A model generated the notes under the pieces. That model ran no database searches, had not been told where the DNA came from, and was given only the letters and a program-made list of their open reading frames with translations. From positions 27,745-91,744 of the forward strand of contig CAVTJN010000022.1 of assembly GCA_963735055.1 (NCBI GenBank): DNA of 64,000 bases. The letters run 5' to 3'. A program made the translations under genes and the position numbers. Every line of letters starts with the position of its first letter. The stretch's first letter is position 1. The stretch comes from JBBITI01 sp963735055. GTDB taxonomy: Bacteria > Chloroflexota > Dehalococcoidia > Dehalococcoidales > UBA2162. Below, piece by piece: positions 28,912 to 37,977 of this stretch.

Positions 28912-29202
28912 TTGAAACTCAGCCGGGAAGAGGTATTGCACATCGCCCGTTTGGCAAGGGTGGGGATCACTGACGCCGAAGTAGACCGGATGATGCAGCA
29001 ACTGTCCAATATCATCGAGAACTTCGAGATCCTGAGGGCCGTGGACACCGACGGGGTTCCCCCCACCGCCCAGTCGATTGCTCTCGAAAACGTCATGAGA
29101 GCCGACGAGATCGTGCCCTCATTACCGCAGGAAAGCGTGCTGGCCAACGCGCCCCGGCCGGAAGGGGAGTTCTTCAGAGTGAATGCCGTGCTGGAAGAGT
29201 AG
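28912..29202 (+). CDS. gatC: Aspartyl/glutamyl-tRNA amidotransferase subunit C
   Basis: 96 residues from the TTG at 28912 (GAGGG 5 bases before). Family pattern: LSREEVLHIARLARV at the N-terminus, LSNIIENFEIL in the middle, and the tail LPQESVLANAPRPEGEFFRVNAVLEE shared by GatC proteins. Stabilises GatA in the GatCAB complex that makes Gln- or Asn-tRNA. gatB is not in the window. Confidence 0.93.
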   Translation: MKLSREEVLHIARLARVGITDAEVDRMMQQLSNIIENFEILRAVDTDGVPPTAQSIALENVMRADEIVPSLPQESVLANAPRPEGEFFRVNAVLEE

Positions 29203-29318
29203 GTTCAAGCTTCAGGGGCCAGATCCCCACCCCACCGGTTCATTTGACTCATTCGCACCTGGCTCCGGCCCGGAATTTGGGAGCCCAGATTTCGAGTTTC
29301 GCCCCCGGGAGAACTGTC

Positions 29319-30773
29319 TTGGACACAAATCTGACTATCCATGAAGCCCACGAGATGCTGCAGAAACGGCAGGTCTCTTCGTTCGAGTTGACCCGAGCCT
29401 GCCTTGATCGAATAGAAGCCGTCGAGCCGGTGGTGCATGCCTTTGTCACGGTCACCGGGGACCTCGCCCTTGCCCGAGCCCGCAAGGCGGACCAGCTTCT
29501 GGCCCAAGGCGACACCGGTCCGCTCACCGGCATTCCCACGCTTATCAAGGACAACATGTGCACGCGGGGCGTCCCGACCACCTGCTCATCCCGGATGCTG
29601 GAGACATTCGTGCCGCCGTACAATGCTACTGTCGTCGAGAAGCTGGACGGCGCCGGCGCCGTAGTCCTCGGTAAGGCCAACATGGACGAATTTGCCATGG
29701 GATCTTCGACCGAGAACTCGGCCCTGTTCGTGACTCATAATCCGTGGGACCTGGGCCGGGTCCCGGGCGGCAGCAGCGGCGGTTCGGCGGCGGCGGTGGC
29801 CGCAGGCGAGACTATCTACGCCCTCGGTTCCGACACCGGTGGCAGCATCCGCCAGCCGGCCAGTTTCTGCGGCGTGGTCGGCATGAAGCCGACCTACGGG
29901 CGCGTCAGCCGGTACGGGCTGGTGGCCTTTGCCAGTTCGCTCGATCAGATCGGTCCGCTGACCCGGGACGTTACCGATTGCGCCCTGGTGATGAATGCCA
30001 TCGCCGGACACGACCCGCGGGATTCGACCTGTTCGCCTCAGCCCGTGCCCGATTACACCCGCAGTCTGGTCGGGGACCTGAAGGGGCTACGCCTGGGTGT
30101 GCCCGGGGAGTACTTCGTCGAAGGAATGCAGCCTGAAGTCGGCGCCGCCATCCGCGCCGCCATCGCCCGGATGAAGGACCTGGGAGCGTTAGTCGAAAGC
30201 GGCGTTTCGCTACCCCACACCCGCCACGCCCTGGCCGTCTATTACATCATCGCCCCGTCCGAGGCTTCGGCCAACCTGGCACGCTACGATGGCGTGAAGT
30301 ACGGGTTTTCCTTCAAGGAGACCGACAACATGTGGGAGGCAATGGAGAAGACGCGCCAGTTCGGCTTCGGCCCTGAAGTCAAACGCCGCATCATGTTGGG
30401 GACCTATGCGCTGTCCTCCGGCTACTACGACGCGTATTACCTCAAGGCACAAAAAGTGCGAACTATCATAAGGCGGGAGTTTGACCTTGCTTTTGAGAAA
30501 TACGACGCCCTGATTACGCCCACCTCCCCCACTGTCCCCTTCCGTATCGGTGAGAAGGCCGACGACCCGGTGCAGATGTACCTCAGCGACGTCTGCACGC
30601 TGCCGGTCAACATTGCCGGGCTGCCCGCTATCTCCATTCCGGCCGGCTTCGTCGATGGTCTCCCCGTCGGGCTGCAGATCATCGGCAAGCCATTCAGTGA
30701 AGAGACGATCCTCCGTATTGCCTTTGCCTACGAACAGGCGGCGGGGTGGGGGAAGGTGAAACCCCGGCTGTAG
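29319..30773 (+). CDS. gatA: Aspartyl/glutamyl-tRNA amidotransferase subunit A
   Basis: 484 residues when started at the TTG at 29319, which has GGGAGAA just upstream; a 25-codon longer frame lacks this. Amidase-signature triad: catalytic Lys in IKDN, first Ser in GGSSGGSA, nucleophilic Ser in DTGGSIRQPA. Liberates ammonia from glutamine for GatB. 116 bases after gatC and in the same transcript direction as proS. Confidence 0.95.
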   Translation: MDTNLTIHEAHEMLQKRQVSSFELTRACLDRIEAVEPVVHAFVTVTGDLALARARKADQLLAQGDTGPLTGIPTLIKDNMCTRGVPTTCSSRMLETFVPPYNATVVEKLDGAGAVVLGKANMDEFAMGSSTENSALFVTHNPWDLGRVPGGSSGGSAAAVAAGETIYALGSDTGGSIRQPASFCGVVGMKPTYGRVSRYGLVAFASSLDQIGPLTRDVTDCALVMNAIAGHDPRDSTCSPQPVPDYTRSLVGDLKGLRLGVPGEYFVEGMQPEVGAAIRAAIARMKDLGALVESGVSLPHTRHALAVYYIIAPSEASANLARYDGVKYGFSFKETDNMWEAMEKTRQFGFGPEVKRRIMLGTYALSSGYYDAYYLKAQKVRTIIRREFDLAFEKYDALITPTSPTVPFRIGEKADDPVQMYLSDVCTLPVNIAGLPAISIPAGFVDGLPVGLQIIGKPFSEETILRIAFAYEQAAGWGKVKPRL

Positions 30774-30804
30774 AGCCCAATAATTCAAGTAGAAAGAGAG
30801 AATA

Positions 30805-32598
30805 ATGCGAATTTCCAAATTGGTCAGCAAGACCCAGCGCGAGCTCCCCGCGGATGCGGACACGCCGTCCCATCAACTGCTTGTTCGGGCGGGGATGATA
30901 AGCCAGGTTGCCGCCGGTGTCTACAACTACCTTCCCCTGGCCTGGCGCACGCTTCGTAAGATCGAGAATATCATCCGTGACGAGATGGACATGGCCGGGG
31001 GCCAGGAAGTGTTCATGCCCACGCTCCAACCAGTTGAACTGTGGCAGAAGTCGGGACGGGACAAGGCTTTCAGCAGTACGCTGCCCGTGTTCACGACGGT
31101 TGACCGCCGCGAGCGCACCCTCGTCCTCGCCCCCACCCACGAAGAGGTGGTGACCGAGATCATTGCCCACAGCGTCCGCAGCTACCGCGATCTGCCGGTT
31201 AATCTATACCAGATGCAAAACAAGTTCCGGGACGAGCCGCGGCCGCGCGCCGGCCTGATTCGCGTCCGGGAGTTCATCATGATGGACGCGTATAGCTTTG
31301 ACCGGGATCCGACCGGGCAGGACGTAAGCTATCAGCGCATGGTCACTGCCTACAAGAACATCTACGCCCGATGTGGTCTGACGGCGATCATGGTCGAGGC
31401 GGACAGCGGCGCCATCGGCGGGAAGGACTCGCACGAATTCATGCTGCCGGCCGCGACGGGCGAAGACACGATTATCACCTGCCCGAAATGCGGCTACGCG
31501 GCGAACGCGGAAAAGGCCGCCTTCGACAAGCAGGCAGGCCAACAGCAATCCGGAGCCATGCCCATGGAAGAGGTCGCTACCCCCGGCATGAAGTCGATAG
31601 AAGAGGTGGCCGGTTTCCTGAAAGTCGACCCCCGGCAGACGCTGAAGGCGGTATTCTACGTGGCCGACGGGCGCTTCGTTTTTGTGGTGATACGGGGCGA
31701 TCTGCCGGTCAACGAGACCAAACTGACCAACACCCTCAAGGCCCGGGAGTTGCGAATGGCAACCGAGGCTGAGGTCATCGAGCAGGGACTCGTCCCCGGA
31801 TCGGCGTCACCGGTCGGAATCAAGGGAATCACGACCATCGCTGATGATTCGGTGAGCTCGGGAACCAACTTCGTCGCCGGGGGCAACAAACCGGATACCC
31901 ACCTGCGGAACGTGAACTACGCTCGCGACTTCGAGGCCGGGACTATCACTGATATCGCCCTGGCGGCGGCGGGCGATGCCTGTGCCAAATGCGGGACCGC
32001 CCTTACCACGGTCCGCGGCATCGAAGTGGGGCATATCTTCAAACTCGGGACCCTCTACAGCGAGAAACTAGGCGCCTATTTCGCGGAGGAAAGCGGCAAC
32101 TCCAAGGTCATCACCATGGGTTGCTACGGCATCGGCGTCGGCAGACTGCTGGCGGCCGCCATTGAGCAGAGCCACGACGACAAGGGCATCATCTGGCCGA
32201 TAACGATCGCCCCATATCAGGTCCACCTGTGCGCCCTGTACATTGAGAATCCGCAGATATCGGAAGTAGCCGAAAGACTCTACGCCGACCTGACGGCCCA
32301 AGGAATCGAAGTGCTATTCGACGACCGGGCCGAATCTCCGGGTGTCAAATTCAACGACGCCGACCTTCTCGGCCTGCCTTTACGCCTCACCGTCAGCCCG
32401 CGCAACCTTGAAAAGAGCAGTGTCGAGGTGAAATGGCGCGATGAGAAGAAGGCCCAATTGCTGCCCCTGGAAGGCATCGTGGGCGCGGCTACGGGCCATG
32501 TTGGACGGCCGCCGGTAGCCGCCGGTGCCGTTACCCCCTCAGCGTCACTCCAAAATCGGCCGCCAGCTTGCCGACGATCTGCCCGAAAACCCGGTTGA
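30805..32598 (+). CDS. proS: Prolyl-tRNA synthetase, C-terminus possibly altered
   Basis: Bacterial-type ProRS with the editing insertion. Class II motif 1 near the N-terminus (YLPLAWRTLRKIENIIRDE), motif 2 FRDEPRPRAGLIRVREFIM with the catalytic Arg, INS/YbaK domain about 225-400, motif 3 GIGVGRLLAAAIEQ. The anticodon-binding domain follows. Normal ProRS ends soon after EGIV; here 30 more residues of low-complexity Ala/Arg/Pro run on into the pheT 3' end, overlapping by 68 bases. That suggests a frameshift near 32490 hid the real stop. Confidence 0.92.
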   Translation: MRISKLVSKTQRELPADADTPSHQLLVRAGMISQVAAGVYNYLPLAWRTLRKIENIIRDEMDMAGGQEVFMPTLQPVELWQKSGRDKAFSSTLPVFTTVDRRERTLVLAPTHEEVVTEIIAHSVRSYRDLPVNLYQMQNKFRDEPRPRAGLIRVREFIMMDAYSFDRDPTGQDVSYQRMVTAYKNIYARCGLTAIMVEADSGAIGGKDSHEFMLPAATGEDTIITCPKCGYAANAEKAAFDKQAGQQQSGAMPMEEVATPGMKSIEEVAGFLKVDPRQTLKAVFYVADGRFVFVVIRGDLPVNETKLTNTLKARELRMATEAEVIEQGLVPGSASPVGIKGITTIADDSVSSGTNFVAGGNKPDTHLRNVNYARDFEAGTITDIALAAAGDACAKCGTALTTVRGIEVGHIFKLGTLYSEKLGAYFAEESGNSKVITMGCYGIGVGRLLAAAIEQSHDDKGIIWPITIAPYQVHLCALYIENPQISEVAERLYADLTAQGIEVLFDDRAESPGVKFNDADLLGLPLRLTVSPRNLEKSSVEVKWRDEKKAQLLPLEGIVGAATGHVGRPPVAAGAVTPSASLQNRPPACRRSARKPG

Positions 32599-34930
32599 CT
32601 TCTTCGTCGGTCAGGGTCTTGTCCGGCGACTGAAAAGTCAGCCGGTAGGCCAGCGATTTTTTCCCCGCCGGCACTTGTTCTCCTGAATAGACATCGAACA
32701 AGGCGATTCGATCGACCAGCGGAAAGCCGCCGATGACGTCCAGCACCTGCTGGTGGCTGACTGCGGCGCCCACCACGATGGCCATATCTCTGACCACTTC
32801 CGGGAAGCGCGGGATCGCTCTAAAGACGCGGTCAGTACCCGCCAGGGGCAGCATTTCGGGAAGATCAAGCTCGAAAAGATAGGCCGGCCCCGTGATCCCA
32901 AAGTTCTCGCGCACTTTCGATGAGATCTCGCCGACCACGCCGATTTGCCGGTCACCGGCCATTACGCTCGCCCGAGCGGTCGACTGGAGAGTAGGGTCAT
33001 GGCCTTCTCCAAAGCCGGCCTCGATGTTAAGTGTCCTGAGGACGCCCTCGACGACACCGCGGGCGAAGAAGAAGTCAGACCCTTCGTCCTCACGCTGCCA
33101 CCATCGCTCGACGCTGGGTCCGCAAATCACCCCGCAGACCGTCTCGCGCTCATCCGGCAGGTCTTTGAGACGACCCAAGTACACTCTGCTCAACTCGACG
33201 AGCCGGAAGCGGCCTTCGGCAAAGCGCTGGTTGGCCGCCAGAACCGACAGCAGGTGCGCCCGCAGGGTGGGCCGCAGGTATTCCTGCTCCGCCGTCATGG
33301 GGTTCACGAGCCGCAGGGCCGGCGGTTCGGCGCCGTCCGGTGTGAGTTTCTTGAGTGCCTCCATGCCCACCAGCGATGACGTAACGACCTCGTCGAAGCC
33401 ATAGCTGACCAGGGCGTCCAGAACCGTGCGTTTCAGCCTCAGCATGGGCACCGGGTCCTGGGTGGGGATGGGTTGGGAAAGCATGGTGTTCGGTATCTTG
33501 TCGTAGCCTTGAATACGGGCGACCTCCTCGATGAGGTCCTCCGAAAACCGTATGTCGCTACGCCAGTACGGCGGGATGGCTGTCAGATCAGTCGTTCCGC
33601 TGCTCACCCGGCACTGAAACCCAAGGGAAGTCAGCGCCGCCACGATCTGTTCCCGGCTGACTTCTACACCGAGCAGGCGCTTCACCTGCGCCGTCGACAC
33701 TGCTACCGGTTGCACTGGCTTTTGCCCCGGATAGATATCGATCATCCCTTTGGCGACCTCGCCTCCGGCCAGTTGCTGCATCAGTTGGGTGGCGCGTTTC
33801 AAAGCGGGGATGGTCAGATCGGCGCGGATACCCCTCTCGAAGCGGGTGCAGGCTTCGCTGGGCATCCCGAGCGTCCTGCCGGTGTAGTGTATGCTCGCCG
33901 GATTGAAGCTGGCGGCTTCCAGCAGTATCGTCGTCGTACTCTCCGTAACCTCGGTATTGGCACCCCCCATCACCCCGGCCACCGCCACGGCCCGTTCGGT
34001 ATCGGCAATCACCAGAGTATCGGCCGCCAGTTCCCGTTCCGTACCGTCGAGCGTCTGTATCTTCTCCCCCGCCTCTGCCCGGCGCACGATAATCTTGCCG
34101 CCCCGGATACGGTCGAAGTCGAAGGAGTGAAGCGGTTGGCCGTACTCCAACATGACGAAGTTGGTTATGTCCACGATGTTGCTTATCGGACGCATACCGC
34201 CGGCGATGAGCCGCGTCTTCAGCCAGGCCGGCGATTCGGCAATGCGGATCCCCTTGATCAGGGTTGCGCAATACCGGGGACAAAGGTCAGGGGCCTGAAT
34301 CTCCACCGCGGCCTGCTGTGCCACCGGTGGCTCAGCCTCAGCGTAGCCATCGTCGGGCAAACGTGCCGTTTGACCGGTCAGCGCCGCGATCTCCCGGGCT
34401 ACCCCAATCACCGACAGGCAATCCGGACGATTGGGCGTTATTTCGAGGTTGAAAATAGCGTCACCAAGGTAGTCAGCGAGGGGCATCCCCAGCGGGGCGT
34501 CCGGAGGCAGCACCAGCAGTCCGGTATGGTCGCCGGAAATCCCCAACTCCTTCTCGGAACAGGCCATACCGCTGGAGACCACGCCGCGTATCCGGGCGGG
34601 TTTGAGGACTGACTTTACGCCGGTATGGCCGTCAATCAACTCGGCGCCGACCCGCGCGAACGGGACTCTATCGCCGACCCGGAGATTTGGCGCGCCGCAC
34701 ACCACGGTTACCTGTTCGGCGCCCAGGTCGATGGTCGCCAGCTTGAGGCGGTCCGCGTTCGGATGGGCGTTGACCTCTTTCACCTGGCCGACAACCACAT
34801 TTTCCCAGGCTTCCCCGATGATCTGGGTGCTCTTCACCTCCAGACCGGCCATAGTCAGCCGTTCAGCAATCATCAAGGGCGGCAGGGTGACGTCTACATA
34901 GTCCCTGAGCCACTTCTGGGATATTTTCAT
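32531..34930 (-). CDS. pheT: Phenylalanyl-tRNA synthetase beta chain
   Basis: 799 residues from the Met at 34930 (MKISQKWLRDYV). Domain order normal: B1/B2 tRNA-binding OB fold (about 40-150), B3/B4 (editing) with IDIT/FVMLEYGQPLHSFD, B5 (about 400-470), the pseudo-catalytic B6/B7, and the FDX-ACB RNA-binding domain at the end (FPEVVRDMA). Its ATG overlaps the stop of the unknown gene upstream (ATGA). Confidence 0.96.
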   Translation of the reverse strand: MKISQKWLRDYVDVTLPPLMIAERLTMAGLEVKSTQIIGEAWENVVVGQVKEVNAHPNADRLKLATIDLGAEQVTVVCGAPNLRVGDRVPFARVGAELIDGHTGVKSVLKPARIRGVVSSGMACSEKELGISGDHTGLLVLPPDAPLGMPLADYLGDAIFNLEITPNRPDCLSVIGVAREIAALTGQTARLPDDGYAEAEPPVAQQAAVEIQAPDLCPRYCATLIKGIRIAESPAWLKTRLIAGGMRPISNIVDITNFVMLEYGQPLHSFDFDRIRGGKIIVRRAEAGEKIQTLDGTERELAADTLVIADTERAVAVAGVMGGANTEVTESTTTILLEAASFNPASIHYTGRTLGMPSEACTRFERGIRADLTIPALKRATQLMQQLAGGEVAKGMIDIYPGQKPVQPVAVSTAQVKRLLGVEVSREQIVAALTSLGFQCRVSSGTTDLTAIPPYWRSDIRFSEDLIEEVARIQGYDKIPNTMLSQPIPTQDPVPMLRLKRTVLDALVSYGFDEVVTSSLVGMEALKKLTPDGAEPPALRLVNPMTAEQEYLRPTLRAHLLSVLAANQRFAEGRFRLVELSRVYLGRLKDLPDERETVCGVICGPSVERWWQREDEGSDFFFARGVVEGVLRTLNIEAGFGEGHDPTLQSTARASVMAGDRQIGVVGEISSKVRENFGITGPAYLFELDLPEMLPLAGTDRVFRAIPRFPEVVRDMAIVVGAAVSHQQVLDVIGGFPLVDRIALFDVYSGEQVPAGKKSLAYRLTFQSPDKTLTDEEVNRVFGQIVGKLAADFGVTLRG

Positions 34931-35553
34931 TGCCCGCTGTCCGGGAGAATAGGATAGGATGCCGGCGCCGGCGATATGATACCCCAACGCTCAACGAAAT
35001 CATCGGTACCGCGTACCGAATACACCACGTCACTGATCACCGCCAGATTGGTGATGTATTCCAGACCGCCGGCCAGCGGCAGGCGTACCGGGAGCAGGAA
35101 GCCATCCCGGGCTGCCCGGATCTCAAGAATGAAGGCCATCTGAGGGCCGCCAAGACCGGCGTATCGGGTGTTCGTGTCGTCCTTCTGGAGCCAGTTGGTC
35201 AGTTCGATCAGCGAAGTGAAATGCCGGGGGTATTTCATCGTCTTCAGTTCGGCGGCCTGGGCCGCTATGGTGCCCAGCTTGGAGTCCACGTCCTTCTGGA
35301 GGGAGGCGACTTGGGTATTGGCGGTGGCAAGGCTGTCCTGCACGCTCTTGGTGGTGGCCTTCTCCTGGTTCAGCTGATTCTGCAGAGACGAAACGTTGCC
35401 CTGCAGGCTAGTCACCTGCCCTTGCACTGACGTTACCTGCTGCTCGCTGTCCTCGAGCTTGGACTTGGTCCCTGAGAGCTGAGTGGCAAGGATGATGACG
35501 GCAACTACCAATGCGACTGACAGCACGCCGAGTATGATCGTCCACAATTTCAT
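34927..35553 (-). CDS. Membrane-anchored coiled-coil protein between pheS and pheT
   Basis: 208 residues. One N-terminal helix (about 3-23, LWTIILGVLSVALVVAVIIL) is followed by a coiled coil at about 28-105 with repeated QVTSVQGQVTSLQGN heptads. A folded C-terminal domain (about 110-195) has MKYPRHFTSLIELTNWLQKDD, GGPQMAFILEIRAARDGFLLP and WGIISPAP; I do not recognise it. The start follows GAGGTAGC. It is coupled to pheT by ATGA and lies 74 bases after pheS, so it is an insertion in an otherwise standard pheST pair. No catalytic motif seen. Confidence 0.75.
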   Translation of the reverse strand: MKLWTIILGVLSVALVVAVIILATQLSGTKSKLEDSEQQVTSVQGQVTSLQGNVSSLQNQLNQEKATTKSVQDSLATANTQVASLQKDVDSKLGTIAAQAAELKTMKYPRHFTSLIELTNWLQKDDTNTRYAGLGGPQMAFILEIRAARDGFLLPVRLPLAGGLEYITNLAVISDVVYSVRGTDDFVERWGIISPAPASYPILPDSGQ

Positions 35554-35627
35554 TTAGCTACCTCCTCTGTCTGTTGACCTGGTCATGTCTAACCCACAGA
35601 ATATCAAACGAAAATCAGGCTGCTTTG

Positions 35628-36656
35628 TCAGAACTGCCGCAGGAATCTGACGTCGCCGCCAAAGAAAAGCCTGACGTCATCGATGCCGTACCGCAGCATG
35701 GGCAGACGCTCGATGCCCATGCCGAAGGCGAAGCTCGAATAGATCTCCGGGTCGATGCCGCCCCGACGCAGCACATCCGGGTGAGTCATCCCGGCGCCCA
35801 GGATTTCGATCCAGCCGCTGTCCCCGCAGAGCCGGCACCCATCCCCGTGGCAGACAGCACATTCGATGGCCATTTCCACGCCCGGCTCCACGAAGGGGAA
35901 ATAGTCGGGCCGGAAGCGCACTCTCCGGTTCGGGCCAAAATAGCGCCTCGAAAACTCGTAGAGAGTCCCCTTCAGGTCGGCCATGGTTATGCCCTTGTCG
36001 ACCGCCACCCCATCGACCTGGGTGAATTGCGAGTAGTGCGTGGCGTCACTGGCTTCGTAACGGTAGACCTTTCCCGGCGTAATCACCCTTACCGGTGGCG
36101 GCCTTGATTCGATAACCCGGGCGCTCACCGATGTCGTATGGGTGCGGAGCAGGGTCGGACGCTCCGTCCTGGTATCCACCCAGAACGTTGACATGTTATC
36201 CCGGGCAGGATGCTCGGCCGGAATGTTGAGTGCTTCGAAGTTGTAATAGTCCCATTCCACTTCGGGGCCGTCCGCGGTCTGGAACCCCATCGACAGGAAT
36301 ATCTCTTGGAGGTCTTCGAGTGCCCGGGTTACCGGGTGCTTGTGACCAGCGGCAAGCGGATACCCGGGAAGCGTGATGTCGATGGCCGACGCCCTCGCCT
36401 TCGCGTTCTCGGCGGCGGACAGCAGTGAACTCTGCTTTTCGTTGTGCCGACCCTCCAGCGCGGCCTTGATCTGGTTTGCCCGGGCGCCCATCACCTTACG
36501 CTCCTCCAGGGACAGACCCCCCAACCCGCGCAGCACCTCGGTGACGGCCCCCTTCCGGCCGAGATATTGGACCCGCCACGTCTCGAGCGTTTTGAGATCG
36601 TTGACCCGTTCCAGTTCCTCAAGCGCGGCCGCTAGTATCTCATCAATAGTGGTCAT
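35628..36656 (-). CDS. pheS: Phenylalanyl-tRNA synthetase alpha chain
   Basis: 342 residues, normal length. An N-terminal coiled coil (about 1-90) contains RKGAVTEVLRGL. Catalytic core: motif 2 with LLRTHTTSVSARV, the Phe-binding region EPGVEMAIEC, and motif 3 with GMGIERLPMLRYGI DDVR. Class II aminoacyl-tRNA synthetase working as alpha2beta2 with PheT. A strong intrinsic hairpin precedes it. Confidence 0.96.
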   Translation of the reverse strand: MTTIDEILAAALEELERVNDLKTLETWRVQYLGRKGAVTEVLRGLGGLSLEERKVMGARANQIKAALEGRHNEKQSSLLSAAENAKARASAIDITLPGYPLAAGHKHPVTRALEDLQEIFLSMGFQTADGPEVEWDYYNFEALNIPAEHPARDNMSTFWVDTRTERPTLLRTHTTSVSARVIESRPPPVRVITPGKVYRYEASDATHYSQFTQVDGVAVDKGITMADLKGTLYEFSRRYFGPNRRVRFRPDYFPFVEPGVEMAIECAVCHGDGCRLCGDSGWIEILGAGMTHPDVLRRGGIDPEIYSSFAFGMGIERLPMLRYGIDDVRLFFGGDVRFLRQF

Positions 36657-36680
36657 TTCCTGGCCTCATGTCGTACTACC

Positions 36681-36707
36681 AAAAAGAACCCCCCATTTGG
36701 GGGGTTC
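36681..36707 (-). terminator. Strong intrinsic terminator or attenuator before pheS
   Basis: On the minus strand: GAACCCCCC, loop AAAT, GGGGGGTTC, then TTTTT. A perfect 9-bp stem with a U-tract, 120 bases after rplT and 24 before pheS. As a terminator it separates the infC-rpmI-rplT run from pheS; as an attenuator it would control pheS-X-pheT, as in enterobacteria. Confidence 0.85.
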
Positions 36708-36751
36708 TCGGTTCACGTTGCTCAGACTCTCAGAGACGAACTGGCCGAACT

Positions 36752-36820
36752 TCAGCCCCCCAAGCGCCGTTGGCGCACGGTAAATGCGAATTCCGCCTCG
36801 TATCCCAGAGTACGATCCAT
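36752..36820 (-). CDS. Possible 22-residue leader peptide
   Basis: ATG at 36820, six bases after the rplT stop, reading MDRTLGYEAEFAFTVRQRRL and two Gly, then TGA, about 45 bases before the attenuator-like hairpin. It has only two Phe codons (in FAF), far fewer than the enterobacterial pheST leader, and no clear ribosome site. Weak evidence for attenuation. Confidence 0.25.
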   Translation of the reverse strand: MDRTLGYEAEFAFTVRQRRLGG

Positions 36821-36826
36821 ATCGGG

Positions 36827-37174
36827 CTATTCCCTGGCGGCCGCCACCAGACTTGCGAAAGCTTCAGGATCCCGTACCGCCATATCAGCGAGCACCTTCC
36901 GGTTAAGCCCGACGCCCACCCGGTTGAGCCCGCCGATGAACTGACCATAGGTCATGCCGTTGGCCCGGGTGAGGGCATTGATGCGGACGATCCACAGCCG
37001 GCGCATGTCCCCCTTACGCTCCCGGCGGTGGGCAGTCGCATAGCTCAGCGACTTCATCATCGATTCGTGGGCACGCTTGTACAGGGCATGCTTAGTCGCC
37101 CGATGCCCCTTAGTTATCTCCAGCACCTTCTGATGCCGGTGACGGTTAGTTACGCTACTCTTGGAACGTGGCAC
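36827..37174 (-). CDS. rplT: 50S ribosomal protein L20
   Basis: 115 residues, very basic, with ATKHALYKRAHESMMKSLSYA and the C-terminal NRKVLADMAVRD typical of L20. In E. coli L20 represses this operon through its own leader; here it follows rpmI in the usual infC-rpmI-rplT order. Confidence 0.97.
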   Translation of the reverse strand: MPRSKSSVTNRHRHQKVLEITKGHRATKHALYKRAHESMMKSLSYATAHRRERKGDMRRLWIVRINALTRANGMTYGQFIGGLNRVGVGLNRKVLADMAVRDPEAFASLVAAARE

Positions 37175-37211
37175 CGTATTTCTCCTTCTGATTCTTCAGG
37201 ACTGGTCCTGC

Positions 37212-37412
37212 CTAGGCCCCGTACGGCAGAAGGCTCTTGAGCCTATTCTTGTTGGCGGGGTCCAGAGTGACCTTAACGTGGTACATGCGCTTTGTCCTGG
37301 CTGCCTTATGTAACCGAAGATGGCTCTTGCCGATCTTGGCATGTACTATCTTGCCGCTACCGGTTACGTGCAACCGGCTCTGCGCTCCCTTGTGGGTTCT
37401 CATTTTTGGCAT
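37212..37412 (-). CDS. rpmI: 50S ribosomal protein L35
   Basis: 66 residues, basic, beginning MPKMRTHKGAQSRLHVTGSG and ending near NRLKSLLPYGA. Its first 56 bases overlap the 3' end of infC in another frame, so translation is probably coupled. Confidence 0.97.
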   Translation of the reverse strand: MPKMRTHKGAQSRLHVTGSGKIVHAKIGKSHLRLHKAARTKRMYHVKVTLDPANKNRLKSLLPYGA

Positions 37413-37977
37413 CTGAAATTTCCACCTCTTGTTTCGCCTTGGGTTTGGCCTTGGGGGCGACCGGCTTTAGAGCCGCCAGCGGGGAGAGAATGACATGCAT
37501 CCTCCGCTCTTCCATGGCCGGTCTGCCGTCGAGGGTACTCGCGTCCTTCAAAGAATCCGCCATCCTTTGCAAGAGCTTGAAGCCGAGGTCAGGGTGGGTG
37601 ATTTCACGGCCCCGGAAGAGGACCGAGACTTTGACCTTGTCACCGCCGACGAGCAACTTCCTGGCCTTCCGCGACTGCGAATCGAAATCGTGATCCGCAA
37701 TCTTGGGCCGTAACCGAATTTCGCGCAGCAAAACTATCTTCTGGCTACGGCGCGAGCCCCGCTCTTTCTTGGCCTGTTCGTACTTGAACTTGCCGTAATC
37801 AAGCATACGGCATACCGGAGGGACCGCGGTAGGTGCTACTTCGACGAGATCAAGACCGTGACTCTTGGCAACCTCACGAGCCTGGTAGAGGGGCATGGTG
37901 CCGAGTTGTTCCCCGGCGTCTCCCACCAGCCGCACCTCTCTGGCGCGAATCTCCTCGTTGACGCGAAGCTTCTTAAT
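37357..37977 (-). CDS. infC: Translation initiation factor IF-3, probable AUU start
   Basis: 206 residues when read from ATT at 37977, giving IKKLRVNEEIRAREVRL and then the N-domain. The first ATG/GTG/TTG in frame is the GTG at 37935, which would delete the conserved RVNEEIR. AAGG lies about 10 bases before the ATT (and 7 before an ATA at 37980). Domains: N-domain with DLVEVAP and PVCRMLDYGKFKYEQ, linker rich in K/R, C-domain with HDFDSQSRKARKLL and GREITHPDLG. The C-terminal tail overlaps rpmI. infC of E. coli uses AUU for autoregulation, so the unusual start fits the family. Confidence 0.9.
   Translation of the reverse strand: MKKLRVNEEIRAREVRLVGDAGEQLGTMPLYQAREVAKSHGLDLVEVAPTAVPPVCRMLDYGKFKYEQAKKERGSRRSQKIVLLREIRLRPKIADHDFDSQSRKARKLLVGGDKVKVSVLFRGREITHPDLGFKLLQRMADSLKDASTLDGRPAMEERRMHVILSPLAALKPVAPKAKPKAKQEVEISDAKNENPQGSAEPVARNR

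Noticed and set aside
30210..30863. 217-residue minus-strand ORF opposite gatA
   Set aside because: High-GC shadow frame: gatA has all catalytic motifs on the other strand, and the ORF has no family resemblance.
33473..34612. 379-residue plus-strand ORF opposite pheT
   Set aside because: Shadow of a long, fully conserved pheT; low-complexity composition.
37890..37915. Second copy of the tRNA-Phe end (att site)
   Set aside because: GGTGCCGAG occurs but only 9 bases match, inside infC coding sequence.
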